This document shows, in pieces, positions 28,620-40,519 of a stretch of 64,000 nt of DNA. The stretch is taken from contig NC_051071.1 of NCBI RefSeq assembly GCF_004664715.2, positions 93,234,936-93,298,935 of the forward strand, read 5' to 3'. A program made the translations under genes and the position numbers. Each line of letters starts with the position of its first letter. The stretch's first letter is position 1. This DNA comes from Peromyscus leucopus (lineage: Eukaryota; Chordata; Mammalia; Rodentia; Cricetidae). Under the pieces are notes generated by a model. The model searched no databases. It was not told where the DNA came from and saw only the letters and a program-made list of their open reading frames with translations.

Positions 28620-29290
28620 AACACGTTGGTTTTAATGGCATTGACATCCAGGCAGTCACATGTCAGTCCTGCTTGGCAACTTCCAGGGGTGAAGGGTTGC
28701 AGCTTTGCTGGACTGGGCTGAGAACCTCCAGTCTGCTCAGCAGGTCTCTGAGAACTCACCACCTGGCCTGTTGCTTCCGAACCTGGCCCCACAGAAAAAT
28801 ACAGACTATTGCACTGATTGACATAAATCCTGAGCATCCTGGACTCCCAGCACACCCTTGTCAGCGTTGATGAGGGCGTTGGCATCTGCTTGAGGTGGTC
28901 CAGGGCTGCTCCTGGGAATAGTGTTTATCAAATGTGACAAAGGTTCTTTTACATATTGGGGGTCTGGAAGATTTATTTCTGTGGTTCTGAGATTTGTCTC
29001 CAATGGCTTCACTGGAAGTCAGGCCTGGATAATGCTGTGTTAGTTGGTTTATTTGTAAGGAATGTGTAAGGCATTATAACTAGATAGTTACAATTTTCCT
29101 TATTTATGATAAAAGATAAGTTAGATATGAAACCTTAAGCTCACAAATATAGGATAAATAAAATATTTTCTGTGAATTTGCCAAATATAAATAGACTAGA
29201 TATTGTAACTGTAATTCTTCCTTGATAAGTGTTTTGTTATATATAATTTTACTATGTTAAAGTTAAAACTTTTTCCTTTTTAATTAAACA
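28620..29290 (+). other. Internal non-coding region of the retroelement
   Basis: About 670 bases. The first 380 are of mixed composition and resemble no retroviral gene that I know; the minus strand has frames of 68 and 91 codons. The rest is AT-rich and matches the antisense relative at 18.5-18.9 kb. Confidence 0.6.
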
Positions 29291-29302
29291 GAAAAGGGGA
29301 AA

Positions 29303-29660
29303 TGCTGTGGAATAATGCTTTTGTACACTGGTTTAATAAAACACTGATTGGCCAGTGGCCAGGCAGGAAGTATAGATGAGACAAGCACAAAGGAGAATTC
29401 TGGGAAGAGGAAGGCTGAGTCATGAGATGCCATCCCACCGTCCAGGGAGCAGCATGTAATGGCACACAGGTAAAGACACGGAACATGTGATGACATTTAA
29501 ATTAACAGAAATGGGCTGAGTTTAAATGTAAGAGCTAGTCAGTGGATGGCCTGAGCTAATAGCTGAGCAGTTTTAATTAATATAAGCTTCTGAGTGATTA
29601 TTTTATAAGCAGCTATGGGGTCCGTGGGGCTGGGCAGGACCAGAGAAAACTTCAGCTATA
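29303..29660 (+). mobile_element. 3' LTR of the non-autonomous ERV
   Basis: 358 bases beginning TGCTGTGGAATAATGC after the purine tract. It is longer than the 5' LTR because it lacks that LTR's deletions. Confidence 0.9.
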
Positions 29661-29666
29661 GATGGA

Positions 29667-30036
29667 CGTAGGCAGACTCTTCTGTCCTGCCAGCTGCTCC
29701 CCAAATAACCACACAGAGACTTAATATTAAATATAAATGTTCAGCCAATAGCTTAAGCTTGTTTTTAGTTAGCTCTTATAACTTAAATTAACGCATTTCT
29801 ACTAATCTAGGCGCTGCTCCGAAGCTTGTTTATCTCATGTATGCACTTCCCATCCTGCTCACTGTGTGCCTTATGGCAGTCTCCTCGAGATTCCTCAGAC
29901 TCCGCCCTTCTTCTCAGAGTCCTCCTACTCTGGCTCTCCCACCCAATCTCTTCCTGCCCAACTATAGGCCAGTCAGCTCTTTATTAACCAATGAGAGTCA
30001 TACATATTTACAGTGTACAAAGATTGTTCAACAACA
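29667..30036 (-). mobile_element. Related ERV LTR, antisense, abutting the first element
   Basis: The minus strand begins TGTTGTTGAAC with a TTTGTACACTG block and ends CTGCCTACG. Its layout resembles the 28218/29303 LTRs (same 5' block, AATAAA, GGGCAGGAAG). Flanks are GATGGA and GGTGGA (30037-30042), a likely six-base duplication. It looks like a solo LTR. Confidence 0.75.
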
Positions 30037-30049
30037 GGTGGAATCTCTT

Positions 30050-30435
30050 CTGGGTAGGTTTATGTCAGCTTGACACAGCTAGAGTCATTTGGAAAGAGGA
30101 AGAAAATGAGAAATTGAGAAAGTGATCCCACCAGAATGGCATGTGAGCAAACCAGTTTTCTTAATTAGCAATTGATGTGGGGAGGACTAGTCTATGTGGG
30201 TGGTACCACCACCAGGGCAGGTGGTCTTGGGATATGTAAGTAGGCTGAGCAAGTCAGTAAGGAGCAGTCCTCCATAGCCCCTGCTGTCAGTTCTTGCCTC
30301 CAGGTTTCTGCATTGAGTTCCTGTCTTAACTCCCCTAGATGATGAACTGCGAGCTGCAAGGTGGAATAAACCATTTCCTTGCCAAGTTGCTTTGGTCATG
30401 GTGTTTTATCACAGCAATAGAAACCTAACTAAGAG
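30050..30435 (+). repeat. Abundant rodent interspersed repeat (class unresolved)
   Basis: From a TCAGCTTGACACAGCTAGAG start to the TCACAGCAATAGAAACCTAA end, this is a repeat common in rodent genomes. I recognise the sequence but not its class with certainty. Confidence 0.65.
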
Positions 30436-30584
30436 AAGTTCAGACTGACTGTGTTCTAGATTCAAGTGGGATTTCTGGCAAGTATTTACCTGGTGATGCC
30501 CTCTGTCCATCAGAAGCACACAGCACCTATCTTTTGACAATGCTACTATCAATAATAGTTGTTATATAACACAGCTATTTTTTT

Positions 30585-30765
30585 CAAAGATTTATTTATT
30601 TATTATGTATACAGCATGTATGTATGACTACAGGCCAGAAGAGGGCACCAGATCTCATTACAGATGGGTGTGAGTCACCATGTGGTTGCTGGGAATTGAA
30701 CTCAGGACCTCTGGAAGAGCAGTCAGTGCTCTTAACCTCTGAGCCATCTCTCTAGCCCCTAACAT
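30585..30765 (-). mobile_element. B2 SINE, antisense
   Basis: TTTATTTATTATGTATACA tail complement, B2 body, and GAGCCATCTCTCTAGCCCC head complement. Confidence 0.9.
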
Positions 30766-30789
30766 AGCTATTTTAATTGCTTAATTTTC

Positions 30790-30875
30790 CCCCCAAGTGC
30801 TGAGGATCACACCTAGGGCCTTACACACCACAGATAGTGTTCAGTTACTGAGCTGCAACCTAGCTATTTCCACAA
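30790..30875 (-). mobile_element. ID-like SINE, antisense
   Basis: Contains GGATCACACCTAGGGCCTTA and TTACTGAGCTGCAACC, the complement of an ID-type tRNA-derived head. Confidence 0.6.
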
Positions 30876-30879
30876 TTTT

Positions 30880-32010
30880 ATTTTTGATTATTAGCTGGAT
30901 CATTACAAGGAGGAGGCATCACCTACAAGTCTGTGGTTATCTTTAGGAGCAGTTCATGTAAAATGGAAGACAAATATCCAGTTCTCACCCATTATTTTAA
31001 AAATTCCTCAAGAGTCCTGTGATACTGTGTTATTCAGTTTTATGCATCCAAGTTTTGAACATGCTGGATCTGTTTTGATTAACTGCTTCTGCTCTTCTTG
31101 ATGATAGTCTGTGGCTCTTTTTTGGCAGTAGACATTGTTATTATATGGCCTCACAGTGTCTGTCTTCCTGCCCATCTTCTGGTCTTCCACCCAAACACCA
31201 GGAACATAGGTCAGAAACTGCTTATATATACTACTCAGCTCTCCAATGCTGTTTCTAGGTGTACTTTGAGAGACTGATTTCTCCCCTAGGGTAAAATTCT
31301 CCTTTGTTTCTCTGGCCACTGGTACTAACCAGATGTGGATGTCACACCCTTTCCATGTGAGTTTTCACCATGTACAGCACTGTAAATAGTTTTGAGCCAT
31401 TAGGTCATGGTGTTTTATCATAGCAATATCACAGACAAGGCCAAGTTACCAAGCACTTCAGTCCCCTCCAAGCCTTCTGGCTTTATCAGGCTTGACAGGG
31501 CAGTCTTTTTAGATTATCCCACTGCTGGAAGCCTTCTGGATATCCCTAGACCACCTCAGGGCTTCCTGACCAATGGAAACACCATGATGCCTGCCTGGTG
31601 GACTACCAGATCCTTCTCCTCCCTCCTTTCCCCATTTCTTCTCCAAGCCTAGCAGTTTCCATGAAGGACTAGCAATGCTAAGCTGAGGGCTTTGCAACAC
31701 TGTGAAGATCTAGAGCCCTTATCTGGGCAGTTCTATTGGCTTCTCCCAAGGCTCACTCAACTATTCCTTCTTTCTCTGGGACCAAGATCTGGTTGTCTGA
31801 CATATCTGTAAGTTGAAATTTGACTTATTTTGTCCAGTGTCTTAGTTGTTTGAGTGGCAGGGTCACAGCCTTTGTATACTCATGCCTATTTTGTAGAGAA
31901 CTGTGCCTCCATTTTCCATGCTTTCAGACACTGTGGATGAAACAGCTCCCCTAGGGGCTTGAGGTACAGGTGCTCAGTGTGCCCAGGAGCATCAAGAAGA
32001 GCCACAGAGC
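30880..32010. other. Intergenic DNA with one unassigned 103-codon frame
   Basis: Mainly unique DNA. The minus-strand frame 31319-31008 is mentioned under findings. A short piece near 31405-31440 repeats the end of the 30050-30435 repeat. Confidence 0.45.
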
Positions 32011-32011
32011 T

Positions 32012-32172
32012 GGGCGGTGGTGGCACATACCTTTAATCCCAGCACGCAGAGCAGGCGGATCTCTGAGTTCGAGGCCAGCCTGGTCTCCAAAGTGAGTTCC
32101 AGGAAAGGCGCAAAGCTACACAGAGAAACTCTGTCTTGAAAAACCAAAAAAAAAAAAAAAAAAAAAAAAAAA
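32012..32172 (+). mobile_element. B1 SINE
   Basis: GCTGGGCGGTGGTGGCACAT head through a 27-base A tail; well preserved. Confidence 0.93.
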
Positions 32173-32497
32173 AGGAAGAGCCTCAGAATTTGTGAGTGAG
32201 CACAAGAACAATGTCCCAAAGGAGTAGAAACCCGCTACAAGACAGGACCTGGGAGGAGTTTTACTCTTTTCTCTGTGCAATTTTGCTGCCTAGCACACTC
32301 TACTCAGGTGCTATGGGATCCTCTCAGAACAGCTAGGGGCAAGAGATCTCTCCAGGAGGAGAACATAGCAAAGTCAAATACTGCAGGGGTCACGGAGGTG
32401 GTAACAGACCTTGGATTTAGTTTCAAAATGTTCTGGAGCCCTGGGTCAAGCATTTGATGGGAAGTAAGGCAAAGCCTGACAGGGTTAAGAGAGTCAT

Positions 32498-32710
32498 GGG
32501 GTTGGGGAACTGGCTCAGCAGTTAAGAGCACTAGCTGCTCTTCCAGAGGATCTGGGTTTGATTTCCAGCTAACAACTGTCCATAACTCCAGTTTTAGGGA
32601 ATCCAGTACTCTACTTTAGTCTCCAAGGGAACTGCACACATGTGGTACACAGACATGCATGCAGGAAAAATACCCATATACATAAAATTTAAAAATCTTT
32701 TAAAACATTT
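32498..32710 (+). mobile_element. B3 SINE
   Basis: GGTTGGGGAACTGGCTCAGC head, B3 body, and an AT-rich tail. Confidence 0.82.
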
Positions 32711-33754
32711 TTAAAAATTATGGGGTCAGTTCATTCTGTCCTCCCAGCATCCTCACTGGGAGTTTGTAGGTGATGAGAAGACCATCAAAGAGGAAACTCA
32801 TCACAGAGGATGGATTAAATACTTCAGAGAGGCTAGCTGGAGACAGAAGTAAGGAGGGAAGTATTCCTTTCCCTATCATCAAACTGAGTACCATAATTTT
32901 AGGTTCCTTCATTTGCTTGGCTGAACCAGAACACATACATGTACCTGTGAACTTAGTATATTACTAAATAAGACAGTAACATGATTTCAGGTCTCTTCAA
33001 GCCTCAAGGATACCCTAACCCACTGGTTTCTGCTCTAGGTAAAGCCTCTGGAGTGTTTTGAGCAGGCAACATATCCCAGCGAATGCTTTATAAAAGCCAA
33101 TATTTTGTGCTGAAAATGGATCAGGGAGCAAGGATGGATACAAGGAGACTAGTTGGAAGCTATTCACTAACCTAGGGATACAGGGTAAGGATGGGGGAAG
33201 GGACACTTGCCTGGATTCTGATGGGTCAGCTGATGGCTAGAAGAAGACTTCAGTGCTGGAAGGTGGGGGCCTAAAGTGAGCAACAACCTTCAGGAAAGAC
33301 CAGAGTTCCCTGAGTCATCCCTGATGACTAGACACAGAACAAGGTCTGGGCCCTGGACCTCTGAATATGGTGTTACCTAAGGCATGAAAAGCCCACTTGC
33401 AGACAGTTGGTTTTGGGGTCTGTCTGTCAAGTTAGATGACTTCCTGGGATCTGTGCCCTAATCCCAGAGCTGCTCAACAGTACCTCTTTGCTATTCCTAA
33501 TACCAGCACCATACCCTCCCTTACTCTGGGACTGTCAACTGTCTCCCTCATCAGTAGCCTCTCTATGACTGCAAAGGGCAGTCAGGTTTCTCTAGAGCAT
33601 AGCTGCCTTGCTAGGGAGCCTTCCCTCCGAGGGACCATACACACGACCCTACTCCCCAATACCTGCAAGCCCCCCTCTAACTCATTCCTTGTCCCACTGC
33701 CTCTCTAGCATACTGCTCGCTGCCACAACTACTTTGTTCCCCAAGAACAACCTT

Positions 33755-33920
33755 GCAGCGGGGTGTGATAGCCTTTAATCCCAGCACTCAGAGGGCAGAG
33801 GCAGGTGGATCTTTGAGTTCGAGGCCAGCCTGGTCTACAAAGTGAGGTCCAGGACAGCGAGGGCTACACAGAGAAACCCTGTCTTGAAATTTAAAAAAAA
33901 GAAAAAAGAAAAAAAGAACA
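33755..33920 (+). mobile_element. B1 SINE
   Basis: B1 body with GAGTTCGAGGCCAGCCTGGT and an A-rich tail. Confidence 0.92.
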
Positions 33921-34029
33921 AACTTTCTTTTCTCTGTTTCTGCACTCTCCCAGTTACAGTGACCACTGATCACCATGGACAAACGGATGAGCTGTAGGTT
34001 TCCACGGTCCGAAAGTCGAGCAGAAGGAC

Positions 34030-34051
34030 CTCTCTCTCTCTCTCTCTCTCC
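34030..34051 (+). repeat. (TC)n microsatellite
   Basis: About ten TC units just upstream of the Pcgf3 CpG island. Confidence 0.9.
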
Positions 34052-34194
34052 ACAGTGTTCTGCGCACCTGGCTGATTCCTAGATAGGACAGGAATGTTAG
34101 AAGAAGGCACACACGGGAGGAAACCCAGATAGTCGATTGTCAGGAATGTTCTGAAGTTCTGCAGACGCAGTTTCTCCAGCTTGCTGCCTCTGAC

Positions 34195-34720
34195 CACGCC
34201 TTCTGACCCACCTCTCACCCTGTGGCCACGCCCCTGAACTCCACCCCGGTTGTCTTGTCGCGCCAGCTTCCTGAATCAAGCGCGGCCAGCACGCGCCTGC
34301 GCCCTCTGGCCCCGCCTGGACCCCACCTCTATAGGCTCCGCCTCCCAGAGGCCCCGCCCCTCCCATTTGCGAGGTGGGAGCTGAGCCGCACACTGCGCAT
34401 GCTCCAGCCGCGGCGCCCCCGACTCCGCACTCGGCTGGATTCGGGCATTTCCGCCTCTTTGTTTTAAACTCTGCACGGCTTTTTTCTCCTCCTCTTGGGG
34501 GGGACCCAGAGGGAGCGGCGCCCCCTCCCCCTCCCGGCGAGCCCCCGCGTGCGCCCGCTCGCCCGCCGCCCGAGACGCAGGTCAGTGAGCCCGCCCCGCC
34601 CGGCCTGGCCCGCGCGCCCGCTCCTCAGGCCGCGGCCTCGGCCCATGGTCGGCAGAAGGCTGCGAGCCCAGCGCCCTCGGCAGGCCCGGGAGGCGGGACC
34701 CTAAAAGCTTGCCAGAAGGC
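34195..34720 (+). promoter_or_regulatory. Pcgf3: Pcgf3 CpG-island promoter and noncoding first exon
   Basis: Very GC- and CpG-rich, with many GC boxes and no TATA box. TGCGCATGC at 34394-34402 and CGCGCCTGCGC near 34292-34302 resemble NRF-1 sites. A probable noncoding exon 1 ends at 34580 (GACGCAG followed by gtcagtgag). Downstream coding exons for Pcgf3 are on the same strand, which fixes the direction. Confidence 0.75.
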
Positions 34721-34734
34721 CAGGACTTGGGAGG

Positions 34735-35160
34735 TCTAGACCTTGGGAGGGTAGAACCCTGGGCCGTTCTGGATCCCGGAACAACCTGGACCCCGGGAAG
34801 ACAGGAACCGGGACCAGACAGAACCCTGGGAAGACAAGAGCCTGCACCAGGCTGGACCCTGGACCAGGCTGGACCAGGGATAGGCAGAATCCTAGAGCAG
34901 GCAGAACACCGAGCCAGGCTGGATTCCAAGCAGAGTGGACCATGAGAGAACAGAACCTAGGGAAGACAAGGATCTCAGACGGGCTGGACCAGGCACCAGG
35001 CAGGATTCCAGAGAACAGGACCCCGGAAGAACAGAAGTCTGGACCAGACTGGTTTCAGGGAGATCAGAACCTCAGACCAGGCAGGACCCAGAGCAGGCCA
35101 GAAATACTGGGACTGGGCAGATCCTCATAGTGCTGGGGCCTCAGGACAGGTAGAGGATTG
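34735..35160 (+). repeat. Degenerate minisatellite in Pcgf3 intron 1
   Basis: Some twenty or more imperfect units based on GGACCAGGCAGAACC / GGACCCTGGGAAGACAG, period about 17-20 bases, with weaker traces to about 35500. Stop codons are rare, so long false frames appear on both strands. Confidence 0.75.
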
Positions 35161-36815
35161 GTCATTGGGGGAGGGTCAGTACTAGAATGCTGACAAGATT
35201 CTAGGAAAGGTCATTGAGGAAGACTGGGTCTCAGGACCCGACAGGACCTAGAAAATGCCAGAATCACTGAGATGGTCCAACTCTAGATAGATTACAGAGG
35301 AGGGTTAAGACCCTGAGACCACCCCACGGAGGGCCAGGACTCTGGGACAAGGCCATAGGAAGGTCGGGACCCAGGGACAGATCAGCTGTAGAGAGCTGGG
35401 AAACCAAGACTGGCCCAGAGGAATCTGGACCACTATGTTGGTCCTTAGAGAAGTTTGGGGCCCCCAAGGGTAAACCGTGAGAAGGGTTCAGAATATAGAT
35501 AGGCTTCAGGACCAATAGAACCAAAGGTGGGTCACGTTAGGGTGAAAACCTTGGGGCTGAACCACGAGGAAGGTCCTCAGGGAGTACATGGATAATAGTT
35601 GGAACTTCAAGGCATGGAGGCCTGGGACTCCAGACATATAGACCCCCAAATCTGCTGAAAAGATCCCTAGGCATTGGGAATCCAGGAGTGGCCCAGATCT
35701 ACCCAGCCCACGCTGGACCCTTTCTGTGAAGTGCTTATATGTGGGTTCCTGGTTATTTGAGCCCAAGGATTCAAACCCTGCACTTTGCACAAGCCCCCGA
35801 GCACCCTGATGTTATGGAGTGGGTGAGGCTCTTAGTATAGTTACAAGGCAAAGTTGGAGCCCTTCATCACTCCAAGGACTCAGGACTTGGTGCTCCATGT
35901 CCCGGCCTCCAAGCTGCCTCCTCTGCTCTCCCAGCTCCTATAGGACTGTGCCTTTCCCTGGTCTTGGCCACAAGTCAGTGGCTGCACCTTTCCTCCCCCT
36001 TCTTTTTCCCCAGAAGGTCCTGAGGGTGTGTACAGAGGCTAGTGGTGTATCCAATGGGGGAGGCACCCCAGGAGGAGATAGGAAGGTGAAGTTAATGGGC
36101 AGAGGATTGAGGGGGCTGTTTCGTGGATGACCAACTAGCACCCATACTCCTGTTTCATCCCTAAAAAGGAAAGAATTAGAGGACCTTGGGAAGAGGTTTT
36201 TGTTTCTCTGAAATCTTCCCAGTCAGTCATAGAGAACACAATGTTTGTGGAAAAGTGAAATGTGTTTTTGCTGCTGCGGGAGACATTAAGAGATAAAAAT
36301 ATGCTGCTCTTGACTAGGGCAAATACTAAGATGTCCACTGAAAACCTGATATGTTTCAAGATGAAAAGGCAAGGGGATTCTGGAGTGGCCAGGATCCCAC
36401 ACAGATCTGGGGTAGTCAACAATGGGTGTGTTCCCTGGCGGAAGCTCTGTTTGGTCAGGCTGCACTTAAAAGTGCTAGGTATAGGGTGAGAATGAACTCT
36501 GGGCAAGTATCAAGTATCAAGAGATACTTGAACTGGTCAATTCCATGTTTCATTTTGAGCCACTTTACTTCTAGGTTCCTTAGCAGTGGGTGTCAACTGA
36601 GTTGTGCTCCTGAATGGCCCAAAGTGGAAAGTTGTGTTTGCCAAGTGTCCCTACACTTGGGACCCTTGTACTCAGAGCTTGCTTCTGGTTTGTTCTTTGG
36701 TTATGCCCTTTACTGTAATTTGCTGTGTGAAATTTTAGAAAAGAATGAGAATTTGTTTAGGTTCAATGATGCTCTTCATCTTTCCATGCTTGGACTTTAA
36801 ACATGAGTAGTGTTG
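35161..36815 (+). other. Pcgf3 intron 1, no gene recognised
   Basis: Mostly unique intron. Frames of up to 149 codons near 36351-36800 have no recognised homology. Confidence 0.45.
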
Positions 36816-36819
36816 AAGA

Positions 36820-37170
36820 GTTATATTATTTATATGTTGCTGTACAACGTATTACCCCAGAATGTAGTGCCCTGAGACAAAAATTGGTTCCAGTAGAAGG
36901 TGAAGAGCCCAGGCCTGACCTTGCAGAATTTCTGGCCAAGTTCCATAGGCCTGTAGTCAGGGTACTAGATCTTTGGGGGTGTTCCACAGGGATCCTAAAC
37001 CAAGCTCCCTCCTACACTGCTAGCTGGAGACCCAGTTCTTTTCCTGGGGCATCTCAAAGGACAGTAGAGAAGGGGGCCACTGATAGAGCAAGGCAGCCTC
37101 TGGAAGGAGGCTACAGGCTTTACAGTGTACCCTTAGAAGTGGTATGCCATTACTTCTGAATTGTCTTTTA
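36820..37170 (+). repeat. Ancient mammalian interspersed repeat
   Basis: Starts with a diverged 'gttgctgtacaacgtattac' type segment and ends near ATGCCATTACTTCTG. Both are hallmarks of an old repeat shared with human; the class is not resolved. Confidence 0.5.
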
Positions 37171-37339
37171 GAATGAAGACACAAGATCCTGTGCACACTT
37201 GGGAAGAGAAAAATCCCACAAAGTGGGTGTACCAGAAGGTGAATCAGACTTTGCAGTTTTGCTATCAGCCAGGAATTTATCAAGTTTTAAGTATCATATG
37301 GCCTATACCCAAGAAAATTTTATAAGTAAATTAAGAGTA

Positions 37340-37495
37340 CCTCCAGATGTGGTGGCTCACACCTATAATTCCAGCACTTGGGAGCTGAGACAGAAGGATT
37401 GCCGTGAGTTTGAGTTTAAGGCAAACTTGAGCTACAGTAGTGAATTCCAGGCCAGTTTGGGCTACAGAGTAAGATCCTGTCTCAGAAACAATAGT
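37340..37495 (+). mobile_element. Old B1/PB1-type SINE
   Basis: GATGTGGTGGCTCACACCTA head with a diverged B1 body. Confidence 0.7.
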
Positions 37496-38389
37496 TGTGT
37501 GTAGAGTGGTATGTTAGAATGAGGCTTCTAAATAACATGTCTAATGTCACTATAAAAGTTCAGATGATTGTGATGCAAATGTGTATCCTATTTAAGAGGA
37601 AATAATAGAGATAGAAAATGTTCCTGGTGGTTAACTCACCGTTTGGAATGCTCTGGCAAATAGGCCCCTGTGAACAAAGTGGGGTGTGGGACTGCTGTCT
37701 AACCTTTGGGTGAGGGACTTCCAGTATTCTGAGAACCTTGCCATGCTATTCTGAAATACATTATAAACCAACCTTCTAGATTTTCTTAAAACCATCTTAA
37801 ATAAAAGTATCTTTCCTGGTACATTGGACCTCATACACTTGATTATAAGTGGTTTTTTAAAAATAGTGTGTAAGATGTGAGGTTGGGATTTGTCCTTGTG
37901 GGAATCTATGCTCAGAGATGTCCTGCAGACCTAGGAGCCCCTTCTCCCCATCCAAGGTCTTGTGAGTAGGCCTGGAAGATGGCTCAGAGTACTTATCCAA
38001 AGTTGCTTTGGATGCTCTTGCCCCTGATGGCCACTTCTCTATCATTTCTAAACGTTGCGGGGTTCCACTCAAGTTCACAAGGTCATTGGCCAGAATTATT
38101 GGGGTTTATTTGTGCTTTAAAACAAGGTTTGTCTGGGTCTGTGTTGTTATTCTTTAATGACTATATTTATTATTTGCTGCCTTGTTTGTTTGATGTTCAG
38201 AGTTGGATTTAAAGTTGAAGATGTAATTTTTTTAATTTATAAATACGTTGGAGTTGAAGGTCAGTTTCCTGTTGTCTGTTGTTATCCTTAAAATCTTACC
38301 GTTCATATTAGAAGAATGCTGCATAGTACATTATGCTTCAAAAACTGGAACTGTTCCTTAGTTCTGTGAGTTGATTATCATTAAATTTA

Positions 38390-38515
38390 GCTGGACATGG
38401 TTATATATGCCTATAATCCATGCTACTGCTAGTGAGACTGAAACAAGAAGATCTTTTGAGTTCAGAAGTTGAAGGCCAGTCTGGGCAACAGTGTAACCCT
38501 GTTTCAAAAAATAAA
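38390..38515 (+). mobile_element. Old B1-type SINE
   Basis: GCTGGACATGGTTATATATG head, GGCCAGTCTGGGCAACA middle and an A-rich end. Confidence 0.6.
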
Positions 38516-39309
38516 CTAATTACTCAATCGCAAAGATGGATGAAGCCTTTAAAAACAAGAAAACACTCGTCTGCCACATACCTTCTTACAGAATTAAATT
38601 GTACAAAAGCCAGAAGGATAGGTAATAAGCTTAACCCACTTTTGTTGTAAACTACCCACTGAATTGAGCAAACTCCCAATGACAGGAGCAGCGCTTGCTG
38701 GAGACGCTGTTGTTGGCCGTGTGTTGTCTTAAACAGACTCTACAGTGTTGAGTTGGACCTCAGGAATGGAGGTTAATTGGATTTTTCTTTTTAAAAGTTC
38801 ACTGATATTTGGTGGACTTTGCTATATTATCAGTAAATTCTACAGTAAGAAGCATATAGATGGTGAGATGTTTATAAACTTCCCTAAAGCTCCTGACCAA
38901 CCCCGTGTCTTATGTGGGTCTCATTGGGCCTCATGGGGTCTTATGCCTAGAAACCTCATGGGTCCTGTGTGGGTTTCCTGGCTTTTATGGTACAATGGAA
39001 CTTACTAGGGCCTGTTGTGAGTCCTGTGTGGTTATGTGGTTATTGTAAGGCCTCATGGAGGCCTCTGGGTCACATGAGTTTGTAGTGACTTTCTGTCTCC
39101 TGGTTCCACAAACGTATTAGGTGTTCAGCAAACTGTAGCCTAAAGCAAACCATAATCAGTGGCTTTTATAGCTTTGTGCTGAAGATATGTGTCAGCTTGG
39201 TTGCTGAAGTCCTCAGGACATGCTCTACAAACCAGGAATGGGGACTAAGCCATGCATACCACAACTGTCCTTACTTCAAGGACTTTTACTTTAAAAAAAA
39301 ATTATAATT

Positions 39310-39485
39310 ATTGCGTGAGTGTATGTTTCGGAGTACAGAAATACTGAGCATGTATGGATGACAGAAGATAACTTTATGGAGTCTTGTTTTCTCCTGCCAT
39401 CTCTATGTGGGTTCCAGGAATTGAATTTAGGTCATCAGTCTTGATGGTAAGTGCCTTTACCCCCTGAGCCATCTCATCAGCCACT
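39310..39485 (-). mobile_element. B3 SINE, antisense
   Basis: Ends CTGAGCCATCTCATCAGCC, the antisense B2/B3 head. Confidence 0.75.
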
Positions 39486-39557
39486 ACCTTTTGCTTTTTT
39501 ATCTAATGTTTACCAGAGCAAACCACAACAACAAAACCTAGTGGAACAAAAATGCAA

Positions 39558-39730
39558 GAACTAGCCGGATGGTGGTGGTACACACCTTTAATCCCAGCAC
39601 TAGGGAGGCAGAGCCAGGCGGATCTCTGTGAGTTCAAGGCCAGCCTGGTCTACAGCGTGAGATCCAGGACAGGCACCAAAACCACACAGAGAAATCCTGT
39701 CTGGAAACTACCCCCACCCCCCACCCCCAA
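39558..39730 (+). mobile_element. B1 SINE
   Basis: GCCGGATGGTGGTGGTACAC head, GTTCAAGGCCAGCCTGGTCT middle, and a C/A-rich tail. Confidence 0.9.
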
Positions 39731-40519
39731 AAAATGCAAGAACTGTGGTCAATGGGCATCTGCTGTGGCCTGGATGTTGCTTTCATTCCTCCCAGTTTCT
39801 TTGGTTGGAATTGTAACTCAAAGATGACTGCATGAGAAATGAGCTTTGTGGGGAGGCAAAGACAGAATAAATGCCTTATCAAAAATTCTGAGAGCTCTTC
39901 CATCCTTTCTGCCTCAAAGGACTTGCATGGCAATTGGGTCTGAATAAGCCACCGAGTCTACTGTGACCCAGCTGCCAGTGCTAAGGAGTACACTTAGGTT
40001 GCTTATAAGCCTTCCATTGTAGGGTATTTTGTGATAGCAATCCAGGACGGGACCCTCATGCCCATTTGCAAGACACAATTTTCTATTTGATAATATCTTT
40101 ATCAAATATCTTTTAGTAAATACTACTTTCCTGTCATTGAAGTATCAAAAAGTAACTTCAAATGGTAGGCCACCTCTTGAAGGAAATGAGGAGGGGGAGA
40201 AATACCCTCCTCATTTAAAACAGACTTGGCCCCCATCCCACAGTCCCTGCAGGGTAGGGGGCTTAGCATGTCCCACAAATAATTACTTCTGGGGTTTTAC
40301 AGTTGGCCTTGTTGTCATAGGAAAGTTCTTATAATTTTTCCTGAACAGATCCCTGGGTTCTGGTGCTAGGTTGATTCCCATCCTGACAACCCAGGGAAGT
40401 CTGGTGCTGTGTTGCTATGCATCATCCTGACACTCAAGGAGTAGGTTTGTGTTACTGATTTTAATAAGGACAGCATCATTCTTTTCCTTTTTTTGCATTG
40501 CTTTGATTTTCTCTTCTCT

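Larger units (their letters stand above)
28218..29660 (+). mobile_element. Non-autonomous LTR retrotransposon (class II ERV type)
   Basis: Complete structure of 1443 bases: direct LTRs, a tRNA-Lys primer site, an internal region of about 760 bases and a purine tract (29291-29302) before the 3' LTR. Flanks are GATGGG (28212-28217) and GATGGA (29661-29666), the six-base target duplication usual for class II ERVs with one mismatch. The internal region shows no recognisable gag, pro, pol or env, so it must have been mobilised by proteins from elsewhere. The LTRs differ by indels and substitutions, so insertion was not recent. An antisense relative lies at 18168-18960. Confidence 0.87.

Noticed and set aside
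34582..35153. Overlapping open frames of 60-115 codons on both strands rich in Pro, Gly, Gln and Arg
   Set aside because: They fall in the CpG island and the degenerate minisatellite. Low stop-codon density from composition explains them.
35264..35790. Minus-strand frames of 86 and 94 codons in Pcgf3 intron 1
   Set aside because: No recognised homology, no splice context and G-rich intronic composition; not supported as genes.
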